Shown in pieces: positions 30,017 through 39,931 of a stretch of 61,694 bases of DNA (position 1 is its first letter; each line of letters opens with the position of its first letter). Under the pieces are notes generated by a model that was not told where the DNA came from, searched no databases, and saw only the letters and a program-made list of their open reading frames with translations. The stretch is from Streptomyces sp. 15-116A. GTDB lineage: Bacteria; Actinomycetota; Actinomycetes; Streptomycetales; Streptomycetaceae. The DNA lies in assembly GCF_025290915.1 (NCBI RefSeq), contig NZ_JAOCQE010000013.1:1-61694 (forward strand), in the 5' to 3' direction. Position numbers and translations under genes: made by a program.

Positions 30017-30307
30017 TCAGTGGGTCTCGGGGCGGAGGACCTTGGTCCTAAGGACCGACTCGTTCAGGTTCATCTGGCGGTCGAGCTCCTTGACGACCGC
30101 AGGCTCGGCCTGCAGGTCGATGACCGAGTAGATGCCCTCGGGCTTCTTCTTGATCTCGTACGAGAGACGACGACGGCCCCAGGTGTCGACCTTCTCGACC
30201 TTTCCGCCGCCGTCACGGACGACAGAAAGGAAGTTCTCGATCAGCGGGGAGACAGCACGCTCCTCGAGATCGGGGTCGAGGATGACCATCACCTCGTAGT
30301 GACGCAT
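30017..30307 (-). CDS. rpsF: 30S ribosomal protein bS6
   Basis: The 96-aa bS6 begins [19 protein letters not shown] and has [20 protein letters not shown]. The ATG at 30307 has AGGAGGTGGG upstream; the frame is open to 30379 without family support. It is the first gene of the operon, with a candidate promoter at 30468-30497. Confidence 0.97.
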   Translation of the reverse strand: MRHYEVMVILDPDLEERAVSPLIENFLSVVRDGGGKVEKVDTWGRRRLSYEIKKKPEGIYSVIDLQAEPAVVKELDRQMNLNESVLRTKVLRPETH

Positions 30308-30467
30308 GTGGAACCCACCTCCTTTGGACTCAGCGGCCACGGTCGTTCCGTGGCAGGAGGGTCGTGATGCGTTGCGCAACGATGCCTGTCAGTAAAACAG
30401 CCGCCACTGACAATCGAGGTCGGGCGGCGGTTGGCTCTGTCCGGACAGACACCGGTGCAGACGCTAC

Positions 30468-30497
30468 AGAGTACCCGCACAGTGCCTTCCGGTTGAA
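30468..30497 (-). promoter_or_regulatory. Candidate rpsF operon promoter
   Basis: Minus strand TTCAAC (30497-30492), 18-bp spacer, TACTCT (30473-30468). It fits a housekeeping promoter loosely. Confidence 0.35.
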
Positions 30498-30578
30498 ATC
30501 CGTCCGGGGGGCCCGTCAATCTGTACACATCGGGTGTGTATGGCGCTACGATGCGCCGCTTTTCGCAGGAGGTGCCCC

Positions 30579-30893
30579 ATGGCACAGGCATTGCGACCCA
30601 ACACCGCCGGCGGCCTCTTCGCCACGGACGGCAAGCCCCATCCGGTCCAGGACACCCTGCTCGCGGTGACCCTGGTGCTGGGCATCACGTCCTTCATCAC
30701 GGCGATGTTCCACCATCTGCACCTGCTCAGCTCCTGGACCGGCCTGGTGGGCATCCTCACCGGTGCGTACGGACAGTGGATCTCGGAGACGACCCGCGAG
30801 CGCTTCGGCCTGATCCTGGGTCTCGGTGCGGCTGCGGTCGGCTTCTTCCTGGGCATGGCGCACGGCGGCCTCTTCGGTGGGGTCATCGACTGA
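30579..30893 (+). CDS. Small conserved membrane protein
   Basis: A 104-aa protein with three hydrophobic helices (about residues 25-45, 52-68 and 76-100). The frame opens at 30534, but ATG 30579 has an AGGAGGTG site 6 nt upstream. I recognise it as a conserved Streptomyces protein without known function. It precedes the FemX-like gene on the same strand, 164 bp away. Confidence 0.75.
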   Translation: MAQALRPNTAGGLFATDGKPHPVQDTLLAVTLVLGITSFITAMFHHLHLLSSWTGLVGILTGAYGQWISETTRERFGLILGLGAAAVGFFLGMAHGGLFGGVID

Positions 30894-31057
30894 CGCCAGG
30901 CACTCCCGTCCCGAAAACCGGTGGACGCCCCGGCCGCCGACAGGCCGGGGCGAAGGTCCGTGCGCCCCACCAGGGCGCTCCCCGGGCGCAGTAGGCTTCG
31001 CGCGAGAGCCGGAGCCCCTGAACCCATGGGGACACACCAGCCCGAGGAGCGCCCCGA

Positions 31058-32179
31058 ATGAGCCTGACCCTGAGGACCATCAGTCGCGAGCAGCATCTGG
31101 CCTACATCCAGAGCCTGCCGTCGGCGAGCCACATGCAGGTCCCGGCCTGGGCGGACGTCAAGGCCGAATGGCGCTCCGAGAACCTCGGCTGGTTCGACGA
31201 CCGCACCGGTGAGCTCGTCGGTGCCGGTCTGGTCCTCTACCGGCAGCTCCCCAAGATCAAGCGGTACCTCGCCTATCTGCCCGAGGGCCCGGTCATCAAC
31301 TGGTTCGCTCCGAATCTCCAGGAGTGGATCGAGCCGATGCTGGCGCATCTGAAGCAGCAGGGTGCCTTCTCGGTGAAGATGGGCCCGCCGGTGATCATCC
31401 GGCGCTGGGAAGCGGCGACCATCAAGAAGGGCATCCAGGACCCGGACGTGAAGCGTCTGCGCGATCTGGAGGCCGACTTCATCGAGCCGCGCGCCTTCGA
31501 GGTGGCCGACAAGCTGCGCCGCATGGGCTGGCAGCAGGGCGAGGACGGCGGCGCCGGCTTCGGCGATGTCCAGCCCCGGTACGTCTATCAGGTGCCGCTG
31601 GCGAACCGGTCCCTCGAAGAGGTCCACAAGAACTTCAACCAGCTGTGGCGCCGCAACATCAAGAAGGCCGAGAAGGCCGGCGTCGAGGTCGTTCAGGGCG
31701 GTTACGAGGACCTCGCCGAGTGGCAGCGGCTGTACGAGATCACCGCCGTGCGCGACCACTTCCGGCCGCGCCCGCTGTCGTACTTCCAGCGCATGTGGAC
31801 GGCCCTCAACTCCGAGGACCCCAACCGCATGCGGCTGTACTTCGCCCGGCACAACGGCGTGAACCTCTCCGCGGCGACCATGCTGATCGTCGGCGGGCAC
31901 GTCTGGTACTCCTACGGCGCCTCCGACAACATCGGGCGCGAGGTCCGGCCCTCGAACGCGATGCAGTGGCGGATGCTGCGCGACGCCTACGCGCTCGGCG
32001 CCACCGTCTACGACCTGCGCGGCATCTCCGACTCGCTCGACGAGACCGACCACCTCTTCGGTCTGATCCAGTTCAAGGTGGGCACCGGCGGTCAGGCCGC
32101 CGAGTACCTCGGCGAGTGGGACTTCCCGCTGAACAAGCTGCTCCACAAGGCGCTCGACATCTACATGTCGCGCCGCTGA
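31058..32179 (+). CDS. femX: FemX-like peptidoglycan bridge aminoacyltransferase
   Basis: FemABX enzyme of 373 aa that transfers glycine from Gly-tRNA to lipid II, making the single-Gly cross-bridge of Streptomyces peptidoglycan. It has the tandem GNAT-like folds of the family, with the characteristic QVPAWADVKAEWRSENLGWF and, in the second half, FARHNGVNLSAATMLIVG and GATVYDLRGI. It sits 101 bp before an alanine racemase-like gene on the same strand, within a cell-wall cluster. Confidence 0.85.
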   Translation: MSLTLRTISREQHLAYIQSLPSASHMQVPAWADVKAEWRSENLGWFDDRTGELVGAGLVLYRQLPKIKRYLAYLPEGPVINWFAPNLQEWIEPMLAHLKQQGAFSVKMGPPVIIRRWEAATIKKGIQDPDVKRLRDLEADFIEPRAFEVADKLRRMGWQQGEDGGAGFGDVQPRYVYQVPLANRSLEEVHKNFNQLWRRNIKKAEKAGVEVVQGGYEDLAEWQRLYEITAVRDHFRPRPLSYFQRMWTALNSEDPNRMRLYFARHNGVNLSAATMLIVGGHVWYSYGASDNIGREVRPSNAMQWRMLRDAYALGATVYDLRGISDSLDETDHLFGLIQFKVGTGGQAAEYLGEWDFPLNKLLHKALDIYMSRR

Positions 32180-32280
32180 CGTCGTCCTCGGCGTCTTCGG
32201 CGTCTTCGGCGCTCCGACTGCATCGACAGCTTCCATACCTCTGATACACCGCAGCCACGAGAAAGGTTCCAGGTCCGGCC

Positions 32281-33312
32281 ATGGCGCTCACGCTCTACGT
32301 CGACACCGCGCGCTGGCGGGCGCACCACAAGCACGTGCAGGAGCAGTTCCCCGGCCTCGTCCCGGTCTGCAAGGGCAACGGCTACGGCTTCGGCCACGAG
32401 CGGCTGGCCGAGGAGGCCACACGGCTGGGCTCGGACGTCCTCGCGGTCGGCACGACGTACGAGGCCGCCCGGATCAAGGACTGGTTCGGCGGTGACCTGC
32501 TGGTGCTGACCCCGTACCGGCGTGGCGAGGAGCCCGTGCCGCTGCCCGACCGGGTCATCCGCTCCGTGTCGTCGGTCGACGGTGTCTACGGCCTGGTCGG
32601 CGCGCGCGTGGTCATCGAGGTGATGTCCTCGATGAAGCGACACGGCGTCAGCGAGCAGGAACTGCCCCAGTTGCACGCCGCCATAGAGAACGTGCGGCTG
32701 GAGGGCTTCGCCATCCACCTCCCGCTGGACCGGACCGACGGCTCGGACGCCGTCGAGGAGGTCATCGGCTGGATGGACCGGCTGCGCGCGGCCCGGCTTC
32801 CTCTGCACACGATGTTCGTCAGCCATCTCAAGGCCGAGGAACTCGCCCGGCTGCAGCAGCAGTTCCCGCAGACGCGCTTCCGCGCCCGGATCGGCACCCG
32901 GCTGTGGCTGGGCGACCACGAGGCCACCGAGTACCGCGGCGCCGTCCTGGACGTCACGCGCGTCGCCAAGGGGGACCGTTTCGGCTACCGGCAGCAGAAG
33001 GCCGCCTCGGACGGCTTCCTGGTGGTCGTGGCGGGCGGTACGTCGCACGGGGTGGGTCTGGAGGCCCCCAAGGCGCTGCACGGCGTCATGCCGCGCGCCA
33101 AGGGCGTCGCCCGCGCCGGTCTCGCCACGGTCAACCGGAACCTTTCGCCGTTCGTCTGGGGCGGCAAGCAGCGCTGGTTCGCCGAGCCGCCGCACATGCA
33201 GGTGTCGATCCTCTTCGTGCCGGCGGACGCGCCGGAGCCCAAGGTGGGCGACGAGCTGGTGGCGCATCTGCGCCACACCACCACGCAGTTCGACCGGCTC
33301 GTCGACCGCTGA
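32281..33312 (+). CDS. Alanine racemase N-terminal-domain-like protein
   Basis: The 343-aa PLP-barrel-like protein has CKGNGYGFGH at residues ~30-40, where alanine racemase has its PLP-binding Lys (K in KGNGYG). The length is close to racemases, but the C-terminal beta domain looks reduced. It could supply a D-amino acid for, or act on, peptidoglycan together with the FemX-like enzyme just upstream; this is inferred from position only. A strong terminator follows. Confidence 0.75.
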   Translation: MALTLYVDTARWRAHHKHVQEQFPGLVPVCKGNGYGFGHERLAEEATRLGSDVLAVGTTYEAARIKDWFGGDLLVLTPYRRGEEPVPLPDRVIRSVSSVDGVYGLVGARVVIEVMSSMKRHGVSEQELPQLHAAIENVRLEGFAIHLPLDRTDGSDAVEEVIGWMDRLRAARLPLHTMFVSHLKAEELARLQQQFPQTRFRARIGTRLWLGDHEATEYRGAVLDVTRVAKGDRFGYRQQKAASDGFLVVVAGGTSHGVGLEAPKALHGVMPRAKGVARAGLATVNRNLSPFVWGGKQRWFAEPPHMQVSILFVPADAPEPKVGDELVAHLRHTTTQFDRLVDR

Positions 33313-33345
33313 GCACGTCCTCCCGGAACCACTGAGCCGGAACCA

Positions 33346-33382
33346 CTGAGGGGGCCTCGCCGTTTCTGCGAGGCCCCCTCAG
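33346..33382. terminator. Bidirectional terminator between racemase-like and GT87 genes
   Basis: Perfect 15-bp stem CTGAGGGGGCCTCGC with a 7-nt loop; flanking AACC/GGTT (33341-33387) extend it. Confidence 0.9.
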
Positions 33383-33406
33383 CGGTTGGTGCAGCGGCTG
33401 GTTCGC

Positions 33407-34906
33407 TCAGAGCGAACCGTTGGTGGCCCCGGTCCCGCCCCACTCGACGCGCGGCCCCTCGAAGTGGGCGGCATGCCGTGCGGGATGCGCCGCCGGACCG
33501 AGCACGAACACGTCGTCGGCCCCGTCGAGCACCCCTCCCGAGGGATCGTCGTCACCGGCACGGCGCACCGGATCACGTTCCGGCATGAGGATGTCGCGCA
33601 CGACCATGGCGCAGAGGAAGACCGTCCCGAGCAGGTGCAGCCCGATGGCCCAGTGATAGCCGTCCGTGGGCAGCCCCTTGTGAGCGTCACCGCTGGTCGT
33701 ATAGGCGAGGTACATCCAGATACCGAGGAAGTACGCCACCTCGCAGGCCTGCCAGATCAGGAAGTCCCGCCATCTCGGCCGCGCGAGGGCGGCCAGCGGC
33801 ACCAGCCACAGGACGTACTGCGGCGAGTAGACCTTGTTGGTGAGGATGAACGCCGCGACGATCAGGAACGCGAGCTGGGCGAAACGCGGCCGGCGGGGCG
33901 CCATCAGCGCGAGCGCCGCCACACCGGCACAGCACAGCACCATCAGCAGCGTGGCCAGGGTGTTGACGGTGTCGGTGCTCAGCGGGTCGGACGAGTTCTG
34001 GGCCAGGATCAGCCAGAAGGACCCGAAGTCGACGCCCCGCTCCTGGCTGAACGTGTAGAACTTCGACCAGCCGTCGAAGGCGAAGAGCATCACCGGCCCG
34101 TTCACGACGACCCAGGCGACGATCGCGCTCCCGAGAGCCGTCGCGTACTCCCGCCACCGCCCCGCGCGCCAGCACAGCACCAGCAACGGCCCGAGGATCA
34201 GCACGGGGTAGAGCTTGGCGGCCGTGGCCAGCCCCAGCAGGACACCGAAGGCCAGCGCACGGCCCCGCGACCACATCAGCATCGCCGCGGCCGTCAGCGC
34301 CACCGCCAGCAGGTCCCAGTTGATCGTGGCGGTCAGCGCGAAGGCGGGCGCCAGCGCCGGCAGCAGACCGTCCCAAGGCCGCCGGGCGTGGGTACGGGTC
34401 ACACAGACGGCGATGACCGCCGCACACGCCATGAGCATCCCGGCGTTGACCATCCAGTACCACTGCTCCTGGTCCTGGATGCTGCCGCTGCCGGGCGTGA
34501 GCCAGGCGGCGACCTGCATGAACACGCCGGTCAGCACCGGGTACTCAAGGAACTGCATGTCGCCCGGGAGCTGGTCGAAGTACGGCACGAGCCCGTCGGC
34601 GAAGCCACGCCCCTGGTAGAGGTGGGGGATGTCCGAGTAGCAGGCGTGGGTGTACTGGGAACTGGCGCCGTAGAACCAGGCGCCGTTGTAACAGGGCGCC
34701 TTCTGCACCAGGCCGAGGGCGAACATGCCGATCGCCACCAGGGCGATCACCCGCACCGGCGTCCACCAGGACGTCCCGAGCAGCGCACGCCGCCCGAGCG
34801 GACCGCCGATCAGCTCGCTGCCGGCAGCGGCGACCTCGTCCTCCGCGGTGGGCCGCACGAGGTCCGGCTCGTGGGCACTCGCTTGCTTCGATACTCCACT
34901 GGGCAT
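33407..34906 (-). CDS. GT87/DUF2029-type membrane glycosyltransferase
   Basis: The 499-aa polytopic membrane protein has a ~50-aa cytoplasmic N-terminus and about ten to twelve helices. It contains the acidic-residue-bearing loop after the first helix (YPVLTGVF, SQYTHACYSDIP) typical of polyprenyl-phosphate-mannose-dependent transferases of the GT87 group. Substrate unknown; in actinobacteria the relatives act on cell-envelope glycolipids or lipoarabinomannan-like glycans. ATG 34906 is chosen (frame open to 34984). It sits downstream of the PBP gene, with twin parS and a terminator between. Confidence 0.75.
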   Translation of the reverse strand: MPSGVSKQASAHEPDLVRPTAEDEVAAAGSELIGGPLGRRALLGTSWWTPVRVIALVAIGMFALGLVQKAPCYNGAWFYGASSQYTHACYSDIPHLYQGRGFADGLVPYFDQLPGDMQFLEYPVLTGVFMQVAAWLTPGSGSIQDQEQWYWMVNAGMLMACAAVIAVCVTRTHARRPWDGLLPALAPAFALTATINWDLLAVALTAAAMLMWSRGRALAFGVLLGLATAAKLYPVLILGPLLVLCWRAGRWREYATALGSAIVAWVVVNGPVMLFAFDGWSKFYTFSQERGVDFGSFWLILAQNSSDPLSTDTVNTLATLLMVLCCAGVAALALMAPRRPRFAQLAFLIVAAFILTNKVYSPQYVLWLVPLAALARPRWRDFLIWQACEVAYFLGIWMYLAYTTSGDAHKGLPTDGYHWAIGLHLLGTVFLCAMVVRDILMPERDPVRRAGDDDPSGGVLDGADDVFVLGPAAHPARHAAHFEGPRVEWGGTGATNGSL

Positions 34907-34944
34907 GCCGCACATCCTGCCGTACGTCTCTGGGAAAACGGCGA

Positions 34945-34975
34945 GGGCCGCCGTACCCGAGCGGTACGGCGGCCC
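34945..34975 (-). terminator. Terminator between PBP and GT87 genes
   Basis: Perfect 13-bp stem GGGCCGCCGTACC with a 5-nt loop, followed on the minus strand by the T-rich CGCCGTTTTCCC. It lies directly after the twin parS, read from the PBP gene. Confidence 0.75.
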
Positions 34976-34977
34976 AT

Positions 34978-34991
34978 GTTTCACGTGAAAC
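34978..34991. promoter_or_regulatory. parS: parS site (perfect), twin A
   Basis: Perfect GTTTCACGTGAAAC, 22 bp from the next copy. Confidence 0.93.
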
Positions 34992-34999
34992 AGCGACGT

Positions 35000-35013
35000 G
35001 TTTCACGTGAAAC
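35000..35013. promoter_or_regulatory. parS: parS site (perfect), twin B
   Basis: Perfect GTTTCACGTGAAAC between the PBP stop and the terminator, forming a pair with the site at 34978. Confidence 0.93.
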
Positions 35014-35036
35014 ACCCGAGCGAGGCGATGAGCGGG

Positions 35037-37751
35037 CTATCCGGCCGGGCCTCCGAAGAGACCACCACCACCGTTGCCATTACCTCTGCTGTTCCCGGGG
35101 ACGCCTGTTTCCGTGGGTGCCGGTGAACCGGTCGCGCCACCGTCCGTTCCGCCGTTGTCGGTGCCCCCCTGATCGTTGCCGCTCGTGTCACCGTCATCGC
35201 AGTTGAAGTCGAACGGCTCGCATGTGGCGGTCTGCGTGGGAGTCGGGATGGTCGCCGACTCTGTCGGCGTCGGGGACGGCGAGGGAGTCGTCTCCTCGGT
35301 CTCCGTGGGCGTCGGCGTGGGAGTCGGGGTCGGGTCGGCGTTGACGACCTGGCCGATGGGCTCGGGGGTCGGGAACCGCTCCGCCGGCTCGTCCTTCAGC
35401 GCATCGCCCATGTAGTCCGCCCAGATCTCGGACGGGAACGAGGCACCGTGGATCTTCTTCTGCCCACCCGTGCCGAACATCTCCAGGAACGTGCGGTTCT
35501 TGATGGTCTCGTCATCGGGGTAACGGAACATGCTGATCGCGGTGGACAGCTGGGGGGTGTACCCGACGAACCAGGCGGACTTGTTGCCGTCCGTCGTACC
35601 GGTCTTGCCGGCCACCTCGCGCCCGGGCAGCTGGGCGTTGGTGCCGGTGCCCTTCTCTACGACGGTCTTCAGGACGTCCGTGACATTGTCGGCGACGTTC
35701 TCCTCGAAGGCCTGCTTCGTCACGGTCTTGTGGGTGAAGACGGTGCCGTCCTTGCTCGAGATCTTCTTCACCGAGAACGGCTCCCGCTGCTCACCGGAGG
35801 CCGCGAACGTGGCATAGGCGCCCGCCATGCGGATGGCACTGGGGCTGGACGTACCGATGGAGAAGGACGGGTACTCGGTACCGGCGAGGCTGCTTTCCAG
35901 CACACCGGCTTCTGTCGCGGCCTCCTTCACCTTGTCCAGGCCGACGTCCATGCCGAGCTGCACGAACGAGGAGTTCACCGACTCCCGCATCGCCTCCCGG
36001 AGGTCGATCTTGTATGCGGGCGGCGTGCCGTACGAGACATCGCCGTCATTGACCTGGAGCCACTCCTCGCCCTTCTCGTTCTGCCAGATGTCCCCCTTGT
36101 AGTCCCTGATCTTGAGCTTGTTCTTACCGGGATACAGGCTCTTCGGAGAGACGACCGTGCGCTCGTCCTGTGCCTGCACCTCGTCCAGGTCGGGATCCCG
36201 GACGCCCCACTTCATGGCCGCGGCCAGCACAAACGGCTTGAACGTCGAACCGACCTGGGCACCGGTCACGTCGGCGTTGTTGGTGAAGTGCTTGGTCGCG
36301 TCCTCACCGCCGTAGATGGCTTCGATCGCACCGCTTGCGGGGTTCACCGAGGCCCCACCGAACTGGACGTGCTTGTCCGTCTCCGGGCGCTTCTCCGGGT
36401 CGATGTTCTCCTTGTAGACCTTCTTGACCGACTCCTCGAGCGCCTTCACCTTGTTCTTGTCGAAGGTGGTGTAGATCGAGTAGCCACCCTGTCGCAGCTC
36501 GTCCTCGGTGATCCCTGTCTCGTCGCTGTGGGTGACGATGTAGCTCTTGGCGAGATCCACGAGGTAGCCGATCTGGCCACTGAGCGCGGTGTTCGAGCGC
36601 GGGCTCTGCACCTTGGGGAGCTTGGTGAACTTGGCACGCGTCGCGGCGTCCAGATGGCCGTACTCGACCATCTTGGTCAGCGTGTCCTGCATCTGGGTCA
36701 GGGCGCGCTTCTCGTTTTTCTCGCGAGTGGCGCCGACCGGGTCGATGGACGTCGCACCCGCCGGGTCGTAGTAGGTGGCTCCCTTGAGCACCGCCGCCAG
36801 GAAGGCGCACTCGCCCACGTCCAGGTCCAGAGCCCTCTTGTTGAAGTAGGCGCGGGAGGCGGCCTCGATCCCGTAGGCGCCGCGGCCGTAGTACGCGGAG
36901 TTCAGGTAGCCCTCAAGGATCGTCTTCTTGTCCTCGGTGGCGCCCACCTTGACCGAGACCAGGATCTCCTTGAACTTACGGGTGAGTGTCTGGGACTGGT
37001 CCTCCAGCATCGCGTTCTTCACGTACTGCTGGGTGATCGTCGATCCGCCCTGGGTCTCACCACCGCGGGCCATGTTGAACACGGCGCGGGCGATGCCCTT
37101 GGGATCGATGCCGCTGTCTTCGTAGAACGTCTTGTTCTCCTGAGAGATGACGGCGTTCTGCATCGCCTCAGGAATCTGCGCCAGGCTGACGATCTGCCGG
37201 TTGCGCTCACCGCCCGTGGCGACCATCTGCGAGCCGTCGGCCCAGTAGTAGACGTTGTTCTGCGCCGTGGCCGTCTCCGCGACGACGGGTTTGCCCACCA
37301 TCGCGTAGCCGATGCCCGCGATGGCCACCAGGCTGCCGAAGAACGCGATGAACAGTCCGGAGACGAGCCTCCAGGACGGTACCCAGCGGCGCCAGCCGTA
37401 CTTGTCGTGACGCGGATAGTCGATGATCCGCTTCCTGCCCGGAGGTGCGGCGCGTCCTTTTCCGCGCCCCGGGCCGGCGGCACCGGCGCGGCGGGACCCC
37501 GGCCCCGTCTCGGATGCCCGGCGCCGGCCACCCCCACCTCTCTGTGCCGCGCGCCGCGCCTCGGCGCGGCTGCCGTAGGTACGCCCCTCACCCGCCGAGC
37601 CGTGGGATCCCGGCCCATAGGAATCGGACGGCGACCCGGTGGCGCCTCGCGGTGCCGCGCGGCGGCCGGAGGACGAGCCGGACTGGCCGCGTCGGGCCGC
37701 GGCACGTCCGCCTCCCTGCGGCTGCGGCGGTTTGCGACGGTGCTCGCTCAT
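35037..37751 (-). CDS. Class A penicillin-binding protein (GT51 + transpeptidase)
   Basis: Bifunctional peptidoglycan synthase of 904 aa. A ~130-aa basic, disordered cytoplasmic head is followed by one membrane helix (LVSGLFIAFFGSLVAIAGIG). The GT51 domain carries QENKTFYEDSGIDPKGIARA and GGSTITQQYVKNAM. The transpeptidase has the S-x-x-K in GSTFKPFVL, S-x-N in ESVNSSF and KTGTTDGNKSAWFVGYTP. A Pro/Thr/Ser-rich tail ends the protein. ATG 37751; the longer frame to 37847 is not supported. It is divergent from padR-ino1. Confidence 0.95.
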   Translation of the reverse strand: MSEHRRKPPQPQGGGRAAARRGQSGSSSGRRAAPRGATGSPSDSYGPGSHGSAGEGRTYGSRAEARRAAQRGGGGRRRASETGPGSRRAGAAGPGRGKGRAAPPGRKRIIDYPRHDKYGWRRWVPSWRLVSGLFIAFFGSLVAIAGIGYAMVGKPVVAETATAQNNVYYWADGSQMVATGGERNRQIVSLAQIPEAMQNAVISQENKTFYEDSGIDPKGIARAVFNMARGGETQGGSTITQQYVKNAMLEDQSQTLTRKFKEILVSVKVGATEDKKTILEGYLNSAYYGRGAYGIEAASRAYFNKRALDLDVGECAFLAAVLKGATYYDPAGATSIDPVGATREKNEKRALTQMQDTLTKMVEYGHLDAATRAKFTKLPKVQSPRSNTALSGQIGYLVDLAKSYIVTHSDETGITEDELRQGGYSIYTTFDKNKVKALEESVKKVYKENIDPEKRPETDKHVQFGGASVNPASGAIEAIYGGEDATKHFTNNADVTGAQVGSTFKPFVLAAAMKWGVRDPDLDEVQAQDERTVVSPKSLYPGKNKLKIRDYKGDIWQNEKGEEWLQVNDGDVSYGTPPAYKIDLREAMRESVNSSFVQLGMDVGLDKVKEAATEAGVLESSLAGTEYPSFSIGTSSPSAIRMAGAYATFAASGEQREPFSVKKISSKDGTVFTHKTVTKQAFEENVADNVTDVLKTVVEKGTGTNAQLPGREVAGKTGTTDGNKSAWFVGYTPQLSTAISMFRYPDDETIKNRTFLEMFGTGGQKKIHGASFPSEIWADYMGDALKDEPAERFPTPEPIGQVVNADPTPTPTPTPTETEETTPSPSPTPTESATIPTPTQTATCEPFDFNCDDGDTSGNDQGGTDNGGTDGGATGSPAPTETGVPGNSRGNGNGGGGLFGGPAG

Positions 37752-38021
37752 CGAACGACTACTCCTCGGGCAGGCGCACCCGTGCGCGCCTGGAAACGGC
37801 GGCTGGTTTCCGGTCCCCCCGAAGTACGGATACGGCGCTGGCCGCATTCACCCGTACTGCACCGGGGACAGGGACGCCCACAGACGTCACTCGGTTCCCG
37901 GTGGTGTGCATGGCGCACAGACTACGCACCGCCAAAACCTGCCGAGCCCAGAAGTTCACCTCAAATCAGGCAACTTGCTCGCTGTGAATCGGGGATGTGA
38001 TCCCGTTCACCCCCTCCCCCC

Positions 38022-38050
38022 TTGTCGCATCCGGAAGGCCGTTCTATCGT
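38022..38050 (+). promoter_or_regulatory. Candidate padR-ino1 promoter
   Basis: TTGTCG (38022-38027), a 17-bp spacer and TATCGT (38045-38050). The expected start at ~38057 falls inside the adjacent operator. Confidence 0.6.
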
Positions 38051-38052
38051 CA

Positions 38053-38075
38053 TGATGTATCGAGTCGATACATCA
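38053..38075. promoter_or_regulatory. PadR-type operator (perfect inverted repeat)
   Basis: TGATGTATCGA-G-TCGATACATCA, 11-bp perfect arms around one base, right after the -10 box. The ATGTATCGA core resembles known PadR/AphA-type sites. It should let the downstream PadR protein repress its own operon. Confidence 0.7.
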
Positions 38076-38104
38076 GAGCGGCATAAGGACGAGAGGAGGC
38101 GACG

Positions 38105-38782
38105 ATGAGCCGGCGTTCCGGGATCCTCGAGTTCGCCGTACTCGGCCTGCTCCGCGAATCTCCGATGCACGGCTATGAGCTGCGCAAGCGGCTCAACACG
38201 TCACTGGGCGTCTTCCGGGCGTTCAGCTACGGGACGCTCTACCCCTGCCTCAAGACGCTGGTCGCCAACGGCTGGTTGATCGAGGAACCGGGGAACGTCG
38301 GCGAGGCCGCCGCCACCCTCACCGGACGGCGCGCCAAGATCGTCTACCGTTTGACGGCCGAAGGTAAGGAGCACTTCGAACAGCTCCTCTCCCAGACGGG
38401 CCCCGACGCGTACGAGGACGAGACCTTCGCCGCGCGGTTCGCCTTCTTCGGGCAGACGTCGCGCGACGTACGCATGCGCGTGCTGGAGGGCCGCCGCAGC
38501 CGCCTGGAGGAGCGTCTGGAGAAGATGCGCGCCTCACTGGCGCGCACCCGGGAGCGCCTCGACGACTACACGCTCGAGCTCCAGCGCCACGGAATGGAGT
38601 CCGTGGAGCGCGAAGTGCGCTGGCTGAACGAGCTCATCGAGAGTGAGCGAGCCGGGCGGGACCTCCACGGTTCCGCCTCCGGGGGAGCCGCTCGACAGGA
38701 CAGGACATCTGGAGCGACGGGCGGCCTGCCCCGGACCGGGGACGACCCCGGACCGGATACGCCCGACGACACCGCCACGTGA
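38105..38782 (+). CDS. PadR-family transcriptional regulator
   Basis: The 225-aa protein has the PadR winged helix at residues 5-90 ([34 protein letters not shown]), a C-terminal helical dimerisation region with a long charged coil (~115-185) and a disordered tail. It has its own inverted repeat just upstream and is followed by ino1, so it probably controls inositol synthesis; the effector is not known from sequence. Confidence 0.92.
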   Translation: MSRRSGILEFAVLGLLRESPMHGYELRKRLNTSLGVFRAFSYGTLYPCLKTLVANGWLIEEPGNVGEAAATLTGRRAKIVYRLTAEGKEHFEQLLSQTGPDAYEDETFAARFAFFGQTSRDVRMRVLEGRRSRLEERLEKMRASLARTRERLDDYTLELQRHGMESVEREVRWLNELIESERAGRDLHGSASGGAARQDRTSGATGGLPRTGDDPGPDTPDDTAT

Positions 38783-38826
38783 GTCCCACTTCAGGGCCTC
38801 ACTCGTACACACAGGGAGCAACCGGA

Positions 38827-39909
38827 ATGGGTTCGGTTCGCGTAGCCATCGTCGGCGTGGGCAACTGCGCGGCATCGCTCGTACAGGGAGTCGAGTACTA
38901 CAAGGACGCCGACCCGGCGGCCAAGGTGCCGGGCCTGATGCACGTCCAGTTCGGCGACTACCACGTCCGGGACGTCGAGTTCGTCGCCGCCTTCGACGTG
39001 GACGCCAAGAAGGTCGGCCTCGACCTCGCGGACGCCATCGGCGCCTCCGAGAACAACACCATCAAGATCTGCGACGTCCCCCGCACCGGTGTGACGGTCC
39101 AGCGCGGCCACACCCTCGACGGTCTCGGCAAGTACTACCGGGCCACCATCGAGGAGTCCGCCGAGGAGCCGGTCGACGTCGTGCAGGTCCTCAAGGACCA
39201 GCAGGTCGACGTCCTGGTCTGCTACCTGCCCGTCGGCTCCGAGGACGCCGCGAAGTTCTACGCGCAGTGCGCCATCGACGCCAAGGTCGCCTTCGTCAAC
39301 GCGCTCCCGGTCTTCATCGCCGGCACCAAGGAGTGGGCGGACAAGTTCACCGAGGCCGGTGTGCCGATCGTCGGTGACGACATCAAGTCCCAGGTCGGCG
39401 CCACCATCACGCACCGCGTCATGGCGAAGCTGTTCGAGGACCGCGGTGTCATCCTGGACCGCACCATGCAGCTGAACGTCGGCGGCAACATGGACTTCAA
39501 GAACATGCTCGAGCGCGAGCGCCTGGAGTCCAAGAAGATCTCCAAGACGCAGGCCGTCACCTCGCAGATCCCCGACCGGGAGCTCGGCGAGAAGAACGTC
39601 CACATCGGCCCGTCCGACTACGTCGCCTGGCTGGACGACCGCAAGTGGGCCTACGTCCGCCTCGAGGGCCGCGCCTTCGGTGACGTCCCGCTGAACCTGG
39701 AGTACAAGCTCGAGGTCTGGGACTCCCCGAACTCTGCCGGTGTCATCATCGACGCCCTGCGCGCCGCGAAGATCGCCAAGGACCGGGGCATCGGCGGCCC
39801 GATCCTGTCGGCGTCCTCGTACTTCATGAAGTCCCCGCCGGTGCAGTACTTCGACGACGTGGCCCGCGAGAACGTCGAGAAGTTCATCAAGGGCGAGGTC
39901 GAGCGCTAG
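38827..39909 (+). CDS. ino1: Inositol-1-phosphate synthase
   Basis: NAD-dependent enzyme converting glucose 6-phosphate to myo-inositol 1-phosphate, the first step toward phosphatidylinositol and mycothiol. The 360-aa product has the N-terminal NAD loop [16 protein letters not shown], and the conserved [13 protein letters not shown] region appears as [21 protein letters not shown] 38827 is chosen over the open frame from 38779. It follows padR by 44 nt and ends in a strong terminator. Confidence 0.95.
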   Translation: MGSVRVAIVGVGNCAASLVQGVEYYKDADPAAKVPGLMHVQFGDYHVRDVEFVAAFDVDAKKVGLDLADAIGASENNTIKICDVPRTGVTVQRGHTLDGLGKYYRATIEESAEEPVDVVQVLKDQQVDVLVCYLPVGSEDAAKFYAQCAIDAKVAFVNALPVFIAGTKEWADKFTEAGVPIVGDDIKSQVGATITHRVMAKLFEDRGVILDRTMQLNVGGNMDFKNMLERERLESKKISKTQAVTSQIPDRELGEKNVHIGPSDYVAWLDDRKWAYVRLEGRAFGDVPLNLEYKLEVWDSPNSAGVIIDALRAAKIAKDRGIGGPILSASSYFMKSPPVQYFDDVARENVEKFIKGEVER

Positions 39910-39931
39910 GACTCGCTCGCTGCGGGCAGTT

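Larger units (their letters stand above)
37752..38104. other. Divergent intergenic region, PBP / padR-ino1
   Basis: About 350 bp. It holds the padR promoter and operator (38022-38075) and presumably the PBP promoter. No gene is supported. Confidence 0.6.

Noticed and set aside
35448..38000. 850-aa plus-strand ORF over the PBP gene
   Set aside because: Antisense shadow of a well-recognised class A PBP.
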